Assembly: GCA_037178975.1 (NCBI GenBank)
Contig: JASJZH010000006.1
Span: 9,610,001-9,674,000 of the forward strand
DNA from: Oscheius tipulae
Taxonomy: Eukaryota; Nematoda; Chromadorea; Rhabditida; Rhabditidae
DNA length: 64,000 bases
Reading direction: 5' to 3'
Shown here: piece after piece, positions 49,323-61,520 of the stretch
Position numbering within the stretch: position 1 is the stretch's first letter
Layout of the letters: each line of letters starts with the position of its first letter
The notes under the pieces: model-generated
Database searches by the model: none
What the model was told of the DNA's origin: nothing
Seen by the model: the letters and a program-made list of their open reading frames with translations, nothing else
Program-made: the position numbers and the translations under genes

Positions 49323-49588
49323 AAGAGATAGTGTCAGAGGGACAGTGAGGTTTTGTAGACACAGAGACAAAGAAGAGAGAGACAGAGAGACAAAGGCCCT
49401 GTCATTCTGTCCACGTTATCATGAGCCATTCATTCTCCCTATTCCGTAAGTATAAGACTTTAATTGTATGTATCCTGGATCACCATCATCTCATGCTGTC
49501 GTTGTCGTTCTCTTTCTACAAGACTCATTCACAAGATTTATTATTGGTGGGACCTTACAAACACCTTTCCAGAACTTCAAATATTTTG
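48292..49588. other. Intergenic between KLHDC3 and RCE1
   Basis: 1.3 kb, A+T-rich. A (GA)n microsatellite at 49291-49320 is followed by a gacagag-rich run to about 49393. No gene was recognised. Confidence 0.45.
49291..49320. repeat. (GA)n microsatellite
   Basis: Fifteen GA dinucleotides, followed by irregular gacagaga sequence. Confidence 0.9.
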
Positions 49589-51111
49589 ATGGGATGCCTT
49601 TATAACCTTCTGTTAGTAATTTTCCATCCGCTCTGTTACATCTTTCTGGCCAGACTTACAGACTATAATGGCACGGATAGAGACGATCCTCGGTCCGTGA
49701 AAAAGAGGTGAAACCGTTTTCACTTCTGCCAAGATCACTATCTACAGATGTTTTTCGGCCGTCATTGGGGCCCTTATTGCCGTCGCAACCACCTGTCATG
49801 TTTTACAACCGGTACTAATGCAAAAAATTATATGACCTTTTTTTTCCAGAGTGTAAGTGTTCTGGAAGACATGGGCATTACGTGTAAGGAAGCAGTGCCA
49901 ACTGCATTGGCTGCATCTTTTCTCACACTGACATTGTACCTCGGGCAGATTTACATGCTGTACATTGAAGGATCACTGGGTGCTTTCCCAGGTAGGAAGG
50001 CCTAAGATGGTAAACTGAGCAACGAGGGTTTGGCTTTGAGTTTTAACTCGCAATAAATTACAGAGCGAGCTCAATTACATGCCGGTACAACCTAAGGGGC
50101 CAGAACGAGTAGGCTTATGTTCTAAACAGGACAGGCAGCTAGAATAAACAGGAACGCCCGAAGATTTTCTATAACTGTCGCTTTGTCTGTCATTCTATTT
50201 GGACCCTATAATACTTTTCCTTACAAATCAGTCCTGCTTCGGTAGTGCCTCTAGCAATCTGTGAAAATACTTTCTCAATCCAGTTGGTCCCAAACAGATA
50301 CACAAAGATCCAAGCTTTGTGCATTATGAATTATCCTTTGTTCTTCCAGATGACCTGTTTGTGTAAGACTTTCTTCTGTTCAGTTTTTGTACAATCCAAA
50401 ACACTTCCTTTCGAGGTCATTATTATTTTATATTATTTGAGAACATCCTAGCAGCCTTGACAGACACTAAACCTTAAATTATTTTGGACTTAAATGTTTC
50501 AGAATTGACCGACTGGACAAGATATCTGCATGATCCTCTCTTCATCAGAAATATTCTTGTTGTAAGTGTAACAACTTTCTTACACATATGTTCTCAGGCC
50601 CCTGTTACAGAAGAGCTAGTTTTTCGATCATGCTCTATAGCTTTACTATCGTCCTGTTTACCTGACACAGTAGCAATGATTTCCTCTTCCACAATCTTCT
50701 CTCTCTCACACTCAAATCTAGTCATCGATGATTTCAAGAGACGATCCTCTATCGGGCATATCATTCACAAACGAGGTTTGACAGAAACATTCTTATAATT
50801 TATATCGTCCTTAGGTTTTCAACTATTTTATACTTTTGTGTTTGCTCTCTACGCATCTCATGTATTCATCACAAGCAAGAATATCCTAGGACCAATCATA
50901 CTGCACGTCATATGCAACTTTATGGGTACACCAGATTTGTTACAAATACGTAAGAGTTTCTATTTTTGAAGTGTAGTTTATCTCAGAATACTTCCCAAAT
51001 TCCTGGCAAAGGATCAAGATATGGGCTATGTTCGTCTTCGGCCTAATTCTGTTCTGCTATTCATTAGCAGTTTTACCGTTGTTCAGCAAGGTTAAACAAA
51101 TAAAACTCTAA
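49589..51111 (+). CDS. rce1: CAAX prenyl protease 2 (RCE1)
   Basis: Exons: 49589-49707, 49748-49811, 49850-49991, 50503-50561, 50598-50775, 50815-50949, 50987-51111, giving 273 residues. RCE1 is an ER-membrane endoprotease that removes the last three residues of prenylated CAAX proteins such as Ras. Conserved features in order are: RDDPRSVKKR after the first membrane segment; APVTEELVFRSC with the catalytic Glu pair; FSLSHSNLVID with a conserved His; and GPIILHVICNFMGTPDL with the His and Asn of the last conserved motif. Eight or so hydrophobic segments are predicted by eye. The start ATG begins a transmembrane segment (GCLYNLLLVIFHPLCYIFLA); a further upstream in-frame exon is possible. Human RCE1 has 329 residues, with a longer N terminus. 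Confidence 0.9.
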
Positions 51112-51866
51112 TGTGTAGAGATTCTAATGTGGAAGGACCAGGCTTCACGGGCACGAATGTTCCAAAGCAATATAGAGGGAAGAAGAAAGAGGCTCAGAGA
51201 TAGTGCTACAGGTGATGGGTTGTAGGCTAGAGCAGCGTGGTTGACCATCTTCTTCGACATGCATCTGAATATGAGACCTTTCAAACAAATTTTCGATTCG
51301 GAAGAGATAAAATAGGTGTTTCTAATAATGTGGTAACGATAAGGCAAAGGGTCAAGATATGGCGTGCGCTGCAAATAAAAGTAAACGGTATTGAACCGTT
51401 GATGCAAATGTTTTGGTCAGAGGTGAGGAAAAGGTCTCAATGTTTATTTAATATTTCCAATCAACACTTGGACGACAGCCTTTGAGCCTCAAGACCCTCC
51501 CTTTTTTGAAATTAAAAACAAATCTCGAAAACTTTTTCAATGTTTCTTATTCCCGTTACCTGAATTCTGTTTTCAGCATAGTGCTTGTCAATGTCGATAA
51601 CTTGTTCTACAACGAGCAGTTGAGAAAGTTCCGCCTGGCCAATGCCCGCCTGAAGTTCGTTTGGTAGTTGCTGGTGACTGATATGACCTCTTTAAATAGA
51701 TTACGTTGTTTCTGTGCCATCCCTATTGTTGAAACTGGTCTATTATAAGTGTGCAACGACTTTATTTAATAAACATAATTACAACCCAAGACTCGGAGAT
51801 CATGAACCAGCTCATCGATATTATTGTGTGAAAATTTCCTAAAGTTGAATAGAAAAGCGAGACAGC
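51112..51866. other. Convergent intergenic region RCE1/TWIK channel, with a possible orphan exon
   Basis: It holds an acceptor (gttttcag at 51576) followed by an open frame to TAG at 51665-51667 (reads NVDNLFYNEQLRKFRLANAR) and an AATAAA near 51768. This could be the last exon of an unidentified plus-strand transcript; no partner exon with the right phase was found. Confidence 0.3.
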
Positions 51867-54153
51867 TCATGGCTGATAAAATCCGTTGTCATAGGACTGA
51901 GATTGAGACTCCATTTCCGTTTCTTCTGTGTACCGAGAATACTTCGATGGCTCCTTATTCTAAAAACGCTCTCTATATGAGAAAATTCTACTCCTACCTC
52001 GTCCAGGATCCTGTCTTCTTCCTCCGTATTTAGGAAAAAGCGGGTCAAGTTCAGCTGCGGCATTTCATAGAGTGTAGCCAGGAATAGCATCATACAGGCC
52101 AATCCGAGCAGGAGGTACACTAAAATTTAGTGGTTTTTCAAGATGTCTGTTACGTTACAAATTTCAGCGATAATCTGGGATAACACTTGACAAGTTATCT
52201 ATAGGCTTTCTGTCAAGTGTTATCCTAGATTATAATCGACAAGACAAGTCAAAAGTGAGTCAAACGGTTCAAGTTGCAAATCGAGCCTCCTCCAGTCGCG
52301 CAAACGACTGGTGCTATCATAAAATGTTTGCCCATGTCAAGAGGAAACAAAAGATGTCATGCCAACTTTTGTCAGCTTTTGCTATGTTTGTTCAACATGT
52401 GTCAAGTTATGCTAAACCCTGCCACATTATGTCAAACTTAAGCGATCGCAATTAAATGAAACTTACGCGTAGCCAGAATTTTATAGAGCCCACGAAGTGG
52501 CTGATCAGGATGATCTCCTGGCTCATAATCACCGAGACCGATAGTTGTGAGGGACACGAAACAGTAGTAGAAAGCGTCCAAGAACGTCCAATCAGGCTCG
52601 ATTGAGGTAAAGATCCAGGATGGGATGACAAACACAAAGACGAGAAGGAGAGCGCAGACTAGAGCAAGATGGAAAAACTGAAATAGATTAGACGTGGCTT
52701 ACTCAAAAAAGTGCTCTCAGGTCAATCAGTATCATTCAAAGAAGAATAACGAAGTCACTCTACTGAGAAGTTGATTTGTACACTCATTTGAAGCAGTGTG
52801 CATTTCCAGGTGTGGGATAGCAACAAAAGATTTATGCTCTTTGCAAACTAATCTCTGTTGTCATGTTGCCGTTTGAAACCAAAAAACCTGTGTTGCAACC
52901 AAACATTTCGGTGAACTGTTAGATTACTACAATTTTCGTAATTCACCACTGAGCTACTGGCACTGTCATTTATTGCCATTTTCCACACCAATGTGTCATT
53001 CTCACAGACGTTAAAGTATACCTGAATCTGTCCAGGGTGGAACAAGCTGGCTAGACGCTTGTTCAAAATCCCTCGAAGCCATAGAGAGGGTGTTTTCATG
53101 CGAGAGACAACCGCTGAGAGCAGAGCCAGTGTGATTGGAATGCCTGCATTTCACAGTTTTTGAGAACTTTCAGAGCTTCCTACCAATGATACAATAAATG
53201 ATTGTGAACAGCTTTCCATGTTCAGTTCTGGGCGAAACTCGGCCATAGCCTGAAAGTAATCAATGGTTGTCCAAACTCCTTATCTGACCTGTCAGCAAAA
53301 ACAAAAATAGGAAAAACAACCAACCGACTGTGCTGATTAGGGTGCCGGAGAAGAAGAAGGCCTGTCCAAAAGACCAGTTTGGGGAGCCGGAAAAGTTTTT
53401 CTCGACCCAGATTCCGTTGAGGGCAGCATCGCGAATGTCGTCGAAGAGTCTATCAATCTCCTCCTCTGAAAATTTACAAAATATTCGAGACTTAAGAATC
53501 AAAATCTGCTTTTACTCACCAGAAACTCTGTTTCTGCTCATGAAATCCTGTACAGATTGGGCAAATTCTTGTCGTGACTGGACATATTTGTCCTCTTCTA
53601 GCCATTTAAAAATGGCCGCCCCTGCTGAGAGATAGAAAAGAACGGCTATGACCCCGATTACGATACAGTAGTCGTGAGGCTTCATGGCCTCAGCCTAGAG
53701 GGAAAGTATCAGAACTGATTAAGCGGGGAGACCTATGGGGATAGACGATGACGGTGGGGTGAAAAGGCCGAGGGAGGTCCGGTTTCTAGCCTCTTCCTTG
53801 ATGATTTTTGAAAAGGATTAATTACCCTAGGCAACACACAGACAGTAGACTCCGCCTCGGCCCCGCCTCCCTCTTTCTTACCTGGTATCCCGACGGCTAT
53901 TAATCGATCTGTCCACTGCTGACGATATTCCTTGTAGGTCTCACGCTCGATCTTTTCCAATGGATACTCGAGACGCACGAAGATGATGGCACCAATTAGC
54001 AAGTAGAGAAGAAGAATTCCGGTGCCTATCAGCAAGCGTCGATCACTCTCGCGGCCCTCCAATATGCTGACGGCCTGGAGAGACTGAACAATTTAGATAA
54101 CGCCCGACTCTGGACAACACCTTGTTCTGTAGGGAAAACATTTCCAGCCCCAT
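51867..54153 (-). CDS. TWIK-type two-pore-domain potassium channel with alternative first-transmembrane exons
   Basis: Exons (minus): 54153-54121, then either 54074-53882 (exon A) or 53694-53520 (exon B), 53465-53325, 53249-53184, 53143-53022, 52677-52467, 52119-51998, 51959-51867, giving 326 or 320 residues. Pore 1 is TLISTVGYGRVSP and pore 2 [13 protein letters not shown], the latter close to TWIK-1 (KCNK1). M2 is [18 protein letters not shown]3 follows [13 protein letters not shown], and M4 is [17 protein letters not shown]. Exons A and B each encode M1 plus the extracellular helix ([16 protein letters not shown] in [18 protein letters not shown] in B). Both start in phase 0 and end in phase 1, so either fits between the neighbours but not both. 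The channel should set background K+ leak at the plasma membrane. The C terminus is short and Ser/Tyr-rich. Confidence 0.9.
52170..52233. repeat. Near-perfect 23-bp hairpin in a channel intron
   Basis: The left arm (52170-52192, containing gggataacacttgaca) and the right arm (52211-52233, containing tgtcaagtgttatcc) are complementary at 22 of 23 positions around an 18-nt loop. It lies inside intron 52120-52466. Confidence 0.85.
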
Positions 54154-57100
54154 GATTGCTGGCCCTCGAAGATGCTGAAAAGGCAGGATTTGGTGGGAAA
54201 CACAAGACGAGAAGTGTAAAGTACTGGTGGTAGGATTCGGACAATTAACTGGATGAGAAAATTATTAAAAATTATATCTTTGGAGGTGCAACATAGCGTG
54301 CACTAATATCACAACCAATCCACTAATCCGAATGCACCGATTAAAACGGCAAGAGTACACTCTAACACTTCTGCGGCAAATGACTCAGGTTAAATGGAAA
54401 ACATTCAGTTTTTGAGAAATAGAAAGCAAGACAGTACAGAAGAGAAATAACTTTTTTAGAAGCATGAATACGTAAAGTTTGTCAAGCGTTCCCCCGTGCG
54501 TACAGAACTTTTAACAAGTTTTAGAAGGAGAAAACGGGAGAAAGACTCACAAGAGGAGGTTGACAGGGCTACGGAAATCTTAGCTCGAAAGGAGCGATAG
54601 CCTGTATCTTAATGATTATAGACAGGTAGTGCTGAAATTCTACAGGAGTCAACTTCCAGGAATCTACCAAACAAAATCTTATTGTTCGGGACTGCTGTTA
54701 GTCTTTATTCTTTCTATTATAGAGAAAAGTTTAAAACTGGCCCATACTGAACTCTTCGTCTCGTTTTAGAAAGTTCTTTGCAAGTAACCTCAGTCATTTC
54801 CTCCCATGAGCACCGCTACTCAGAACACTTTATGATTATAAACCGTGCCTTCCACGTTAATCCAATCAGCATAATTACACCCCTTTTTATCAAGATCCAT
54901 CCACGCAGTTCTGCTATTCGTCTGCAGGACAGTCTTTCACTTCCTGATTAAGTATTCACACCTCTTGGTCACAAAGCAATGCGTCATCAAGGTTTTTTTT
55001 CTTACTGCAAATAGAAAATCGTAAGTCCCATGAATAGGGAGATATTTCCTCTAATATCTATGCTTACGCCTAAACATGCTCTTGCTGCATCATCTTGATA
55101 GACCATAATTTAGGCTGCGGTACGCGACAGGAAATAATGTTCCAGAAAAAAGTGACTAATGGAGATTGCAGTAGCATCTAGACGCACACCGTCTTACCGG
55201 ATCCTTTAAAGGAATCAGAAATTTTTAAGGACCGTTCAAGGAATTTGCTATAATCGCGGTATTGCGTTTAGTTTAGGACTCATACATCCTCTTATACCAC
55301 AAGTCTCTAGTTTGACTTGACATTTCCAAATGTTGAGGCATTGTTCAGTTTGTAGTCTCCGCTTTACTTCTACCAGGAACTTTGGCTACAAATTGCCATA
55401 AAATCTTCTCTGCACAAAGTTCTGAACGTCTGAGAACGAATTGGGAAAACAGTGGGAAAACTTATGAAAAGTGCTGCAAGCATAGGTATCGTTGCCCCAA
55501 AGAGATCTTCGTAAAACCTGCTCTGCACAAAGCTCTGATAGTCTGAGAACGAAATAGGAAAACAATGGGACGATTTATCAAAAATACTGGTAGAACGAGT
55601 ATGGTACCGGTTAACCGAGATACGCAGGAGATCATGGTGCGCAGAAATAACCGATAAAAACAACCCAAAAACAGTAGTCTTTCCTGCCATATGAAACAAT
55701 GACACAACTATGAAAATAACCCAAAGTTTTATCATGACTGCATCCTCTGCTACTAGTTATTTACGTCTTCCTTCCTAATCGTAACTCAATTTAACACAAC
55801 TTTGTCTAACTAACCAGTCTGACGGGTTCTCATCTTTTTGACAGAAAAAATTTAATTTCCGAGTTCACATTGTGTCAAGTTTAGAAACTGTTTACAGCGT
55901 AAAGTCTGAAAAAGATGTGGCCCAAAGCTTACGGTCAAGTGGATATGATGACCTTGTACCTCGAACAGTGTAAGAAACCTAGTGACTCGAAGGCAACATT
56001 CTCAGCAAGTGACTTAGGCAGGGTGAACAGCAGCGGAACCGATGATGAAAACGAGCAGAAAAGGAGAAAACATCAGTTACAATGTGTGGAAAAAAAAACG
56101 ACAATGACGTGATGTACTACTCTAACCGCGACACACCCCACTTTTTGCACCCTGCCTTGGAAGTGGATCCAATTCTAATCTTATTTGAATTTTAGCATTG
56201 CTTCGCGCCTATTCTGACGATGTGTAGTGTGTGTAAAAACACACATATGAATATTTTACTGCCCGTGGAGATCTCATATTGTTTGCGGAGTGCGCGCATA
56301 GCTCTAAACCTACTACCATACATAAAGCGTAAAGAATTTGCCAATACATATAGAGACCACGTAGCGTTCCGTAGTGATTGCTATGTCCCTGGGGAGAAAT
56401 GGGCTCTCAGAGATGAGGGTCAATGATGGGAAAAGCTCTCTCGTGACGAATAGCAGCCAGCAGTGTTTCTGACAACAACCAAATTTATCTATTTTTATGA
56501 GTTCGGAGGTTTAACGCGACTAGCATAGCGGTAATCCTCGAATTTAAGACCAAACCCCCAAAGGATTACATGTGTCTGAAGCCCTAGGTGTTTAGAGCAT
56601 TTGATTGTCAGACTTACACTTTATTCGATTAGACCTACGCAAGGAATGGACTATTTGGGGGGAGGCAGACTTGGCTACATATGCGGATCTGACATGTCAT
56701 TCGCACAGTGATTGCCGGAAGTGAGATGACAGCTAAGATTGCTCTTTCTGGGGGCAAGGCTATAGGATTTCTTAGGGTTTGAGAGAAAATGATAAATTTT
56801 GATAAATTTTGCAAACTGAACGAGAAGACAAGGGGGGCGGCCTGGGAAGAACGGCCTCAGTGAAAAATACGGCCAACCTGATCACTCCCATGTGACCTAT
56901 TCGTAAAATGTCGAATAGACATGGTGAATGTGCCGAGAGGATACGGGTAACCTGGCCACGAGAGAGTTTTAGAGAGTAGTTCCCCCTACGCAATTGTGGT
57001 AAATGCTTCGGAGGGTCACTCCAGAGGGGATCACTGGGTAGGCGGGTCATCTTAGGGCTGTGTTTCAGCAATAGGAAACGGGGGCCGCCTCAAAAGCTAC

Positions 57101-57924
57101 GGGCCATCGGTCTCTCTAGCTGCCATTATTCAGCCACCGCAAGACCCTCCTTCAAATCAATGCTTACTAGTTAATCAGTTAAGGGTGTATCCTATTTCAG
57201 CCTTAAGGGCTGTTCTTTCACTTAGAAACCCGAGCAGAGGCTGTTTTTTTGCTGAATAAAGTTGGACGCTGGTTGGTGAAAGCTGAGCACAACTACTGGT
57301 TCGAGGTGGGAAGTTACTTGTCATATTTCTTCTAACCGTGAGAAAATATAGAGTAATGAAAAATTGGGTGAAACTTCATGTTTGAACTTTGAATTGAGAT
57401 TGGTTCCTCTGATGAGAAGATACCTCCCTCTCACCAACGATGTTTCAAGACACGTCGTAAAGATAAGACGATCTATCTGAGAATGGGAGAAAATGTACAG
57501 CAACGTTCCAAGACAGACTTTGAATGTTGGTTAGGCAAGTTTTCTTTTCCTCGGAAACAAGTACCATACGGATTTCTGGCAAGTCTCCATGGTGTGACCG
57601 TAGCTTGGAGAGCTTTAGAGCGAAAAGATGACAGTTTTCAGACTTCTGTGATTGATTGTAATTTTTTATTCCAACTTTTATGGATATGCAAGATATGCGG
57701 AACTTTGTGAGATCGTTCTTCTTGTTCTGTCGACTGATATAGATGACTCTTTTGGCAGCAACATTCGACAAATTCACGGTTGACAGTCAGATAAACTGCT
57801 GCGATTCGCTGCTTTCAACAGTAAACCTAATCGAATGTCTTGAGAGGCCTTATGTGTTTGACTTACGTCATAAAAAAAACGATACAAAAATTAGAACAAC
57901 CTTAAAGAAGTCATATTTATTATT
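54154..57924. other. Gene-poor stretch, 3.8 kb
   Basis: No convincing gene. It contains a duplicated segment at 55400-55590 (listed separately). Other open frames, including 55735-55370 on the minus strand, arise from that duplication. Confidence 0.45.
55400..55590. repeat. Imperfect direct duplication of about 78 bp
   Basis: The segment around 55400-55478 (with ctctgcacaaagttctgaa and gtctgagaacgaa) recurs around 55512-55590 (ctctgcacaaagctctgat, gtctgagaacgaa) at an offset of about 111 bp, with scattered substitutions. Confidence 0.75.
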
Positions 57925-59300
57925 TTACATTTTATTGGAGGTCTGTCCATTCAGTCCAGGGTGATAAGCCGGGGCGAAACCGATCTGCTGGTTTCCGATA
58001 TCGTAGATGTTGCAGTATTGTCTGATGAAGACGTCTCCAAGGATCCAGGCGGGTCCGAATCCTCCAGCTCCCATGTTAAACATGGCTAGAGCGCACATGC
58101 CCTTCTGAGAGAGTCCGAGGTCCAGGATGTATTCAACAGACTTGACGGAGTATTGCATTCCGTTGATGGTGAAGACGAGGTCAATGTCCGAGTTCATCAT
58201 GGTGCAGGGGACGGCATATAGCTGGTCGACGGCGTCATAAGTTCCTCCAACTTGCTTGACGATGTTGGCGAAGATGGCACTGGGGGCTCCGAGCCAGGAG
58301 GTACCGGTGTCGGAGATGACCTGCTGGGTCTTGGTCTCAGAGTAGCTTCCGGCGGTGAAAGACTGAAATAGCTGTATTTTAATTTCAACTCAACTTTTAC
58401 CTGGATGGGGAACTGCCAGTAGGTCATGGCGGACAGCTTGACGTAGTTGATGGTCGACAGATCACAGTTCACTTTGTCGAGACCTCCGTAGGTGATGACA
58501 CCGGCCGGATCTCCCATGTCGAGGGTAATCTTTCTGTCCATCCAGACAGTGAAGAGGGGCTGGTCAAGCTGGGAGAGGAGGTTCTGCATGGGAGGGACGA
58601 CTCTGTCGACGGCGAGGGCAGGCCATCCAAGACCCATGATTCCATCAATTGGCTGGTATCCGAAGACATCAGCGATGACGGTCGAGACTCCGAACTCTTG
58701 CTTCTGGACAGTCAGACCACTGAAGCTGACAGTATCGTATCCGAGGTATCCGCTGCAGGATCCAGATCCATAGGAGATTCTGAAGGGAGTTCCGTCTTTC
58801 TGGAAGGTGCTCGAGGCGGCGGTGTTGAAGAGGTTCTTGCTGTATCCACTGGAAGTTTTAGATTAGCAGCTATTCTGAAATGTTTTACCTTTCAGGGTAT
58901 CCCTTGCAGTTGGCAGCAGTACACTCGGTACCAATAACCCACAGATTGGAGGATCCAGTGTCGGGGACAATGGTGAAGGTCTGGGCTAAAAGTACAGATT
59001 TTTCAGGTTTCTAAAACCTAATTACCAGGGGTTCCGATGGTGATGTTTCCGAGGTAGAAGTCGTCATAGTAGTCAATCAAAGGCTGGCCTCCAGAGGCAA
59101 GGACCTCTAGTCTTCCCATCTCAATGGCGTTCAAGAACTCCTTCATACGTCCCTGTCTAATAATTCACAATAAATTTGGAGTATACCGAAACCCACTTGA
59201 TCATCTTGGCACGGATTGAGCCAGACCTCTTGGTCTCCATGTGAACGACGGCAGCACATGCTAGCCCAAGAAGAGCGAGGAGGATGAGAGTCGACCGCAT
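57925..59300 (-). CDS. Secreted pepsin-like aspartic protease (A1 family)
   Basis: Exons (minus): 59300-59197, 59156-59026, 58985-58889, 58848-58401, 58362-57925, giving 405 residues, normal for A1 proteases. A signal peptide (MRSTLILLALLGLACAA) is followed by a propeptide and YYDDFYLGNITIGTP. The first catalytic Asp is in PDTGSSNLWVIG, the flap Tyr in ISYGSGSCSGYLG, and the second Asp in ISDTGTSWLGAPS. The C-terminal block contains WILGDVFIRQYCNIYD. The residue before the first DTG is Pro, where Phe is usual. Nematode relatives are gut or secreted digestive enzymes, which is a reasonable inference here. Codon use is very G+C-rich, suggesting high expression. An AATAAA lies just after the stop (minus strand, about 57915-57920). 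Confidence 0.95.
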
Positions 59301-61520
59301 TGCAAGCAGCGAGACTGCTCGTAATCAGCCTTGTAGGGCTTAAAAAGCCACGCGCTACCATACCTTATCACCGTTTTGTTCTGTTTCAGCTATCAGTGAA
59401 GTAGCCATCTACTGACGCGTATAGGCTACCCGGATGTCAGTAAAAGAGAGCGGGTGACTGCTATTTTGATGCAGATCAGAGCAATCGTTATCAGACGACA
59501 TTTTCAGTATCCTTCTTAATACCAAATACTTGACTTTTGTGAATAGCTTAACATCAAAACATACAACAGCAGTTCACTATCCGTTAGGGATATTAACCGA
59601 GTTAGTTCTTCAGAACTGGTTCCAAGATAGAAAGATAAGGATGATGGAGCTCACAAAACCTGTGTACTTTCAAAAGATTATAATTTTTGTCCCCTCTTGT
59701 TCACAAACTGTTACAAATTGGAAACAGAAAGTCCCGACAAGCAGGCAATGATATCACTGCATGGGTGGGATCAATAAAACTGCTGTTCCTCATCCAGTAA
59801 ACTATGACAGAGATTTTTGGGGACGGAAGTTTACAGTAAAAGTTTGTTTTCACCAAAAGCTGGCTGAACCTTCCTAGAAGTATTGATGAGTACTGACAAA
59901 AGTCGACCAGCTAATAACAATTGTTATGATACACAAAGTACAGAAACATTGGAAGACTGCAATCATTGTCTGAATTTCACTATTTATAACGCATATTGTC
60001 AAGTACTCAATAAAATTTAGCTAGTTTCGGTCCTTAACATTCACCAGCTGTTTGAGAACAAGACCCCGTCCAAGAAATCTGTCTGTTTGCGACTTCTTTT
60101 ACGAAGAAGTCATGAGTACGAGTTCTTTTCCACCTTTTTTGATCTATCGGATTGCAACAAAAACTGGTGACGTAAGCAAGTCATATAAGGTCTTGGATTC
60201 TTATCACTAAAATTGAACACGCCCGTTCTTTTCAACAGTTGCTATCAAGTAATGATTGAATGGCTCGTTTTGAAAGAAATGTCAATAACAGCATTAAGGT
60301 AATTCCTTACATTCACCAGCTGTTTGAGAACACGCATATAATAATAACTATCTAAAGCAGTACCACGGAGTACTATTGACAAAGGACGACGCAGAGCTCG
60401 CAGCACATAACACGTAATGGACACCGTACGGATGACTTTTCTAGCACTAGAGTCAGTGTAGGTAATATTTTGTCGGGCTGTCGAGATGACACTTGTGAAC
60501 TTACAAGAGAAGGTATATTGCCACGGGGTATATTGCCGAATTTGTTTAACCATACCCTGGTCCGAGATATGACATTTTTTAAAATGGCGCCCCCGTATCA
60601 TCTTGACGCCGAAGGACCCGCCGTGATAGACTTCGAAGGCCCAAAAAATAGCAGCGTAGTATGGTGGTGAGCGCGGTGGGCTGGGATGCAATTGCTTGCT
60701 GGTTCGGATCCGCACAACTTTTTTTCTATGATAGTGGCGCCAGGTACTCAATATAACATCCTCTGGCAACCCTGTATTTTGATGAATTTCTTCTTCCTTC
60801 TCTTCCTATTTGGTCATTTTATTGCTTCTTTTTTGTTCCTAACGTTTGCTATCGGGGAAACAGGAGACCAGAGGACGGCGCTGCTAGCAGATAAGTTTCA
60901 AACATTTTGTATTGTTTCACTCTCCTATTTTTTCATGTTTTATTCGATTCTTTCAGAAAAATTGCTGTTTGCTGACTATCCAGAAGCTCTACGGACGTCG
61001 GATGCTACAAGCTGCACTTTCTCTTGGCAGAAGGAGCTGTGTTGTAGTGCCGGACGCTCTTTGGCTTGGAAAGGCATCAAATAAACGCTGCATTTCCTTT
61101 TTTGGAAACCAAGTTAGTTTGAACTACTTCAACAGAAAAAACTTTATTTTTGTGAACGAATCCACTTCACCACCAATGATATTGGATAAAGTAGTGCGAG
61201 AAACAGAAATACTGGTCACAGAAGAGACAAAGTATGTAACCAATCCCTTGATAATTTGCAATCGAACATATCTGGGGGGTAATTGGGAAACCAATTTTAA
61301 TAGGGGTTTTGAGGGTGAAGAACCTGGTAGCCCGACACATACCAACTATACTTCCAAAATGCATGGAAAGCGTGACGAGTGAACTGTCGATGGGTCAAAG
61401 AAATTACCTGAAAGAAATATGACTTCGTTTGATGAAAAAACTGACCTTGAGTAAATTATCCCTTGCCGCTGCTTGGAAATCGATTTGATTTGCCAGAGCA
61501 AAGCTTGTGACTCACTTGAC
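59301..61520. other. Intergenic, 2.2 kb
   Basis: A 24-bp direct repeat (cattcaccagctgtttgag core) occurs at 60037-60060 and 60309-60332. A 156-codon open frame on the plus strand (60912-61382) has no recognisable domain and unbiased codon use. Confidence 0.4.

Noticed and set aside
51577-51667. Possible alternative last exon of RCE1
   Set aside because: Phase does not match any RCE1 donor; kept only as an orphan exon within the intergenic entry.
56505-56580. tRNA-like sequence (cgactagcatagcggtaatcc)
   Set aside because: No consistent cloverleaf or B box could be drawn.
60912-61382. 156-codon plus-strand frame
   Set aside because: No recognisable domain, antisense frames of similar length, no splice or start support.
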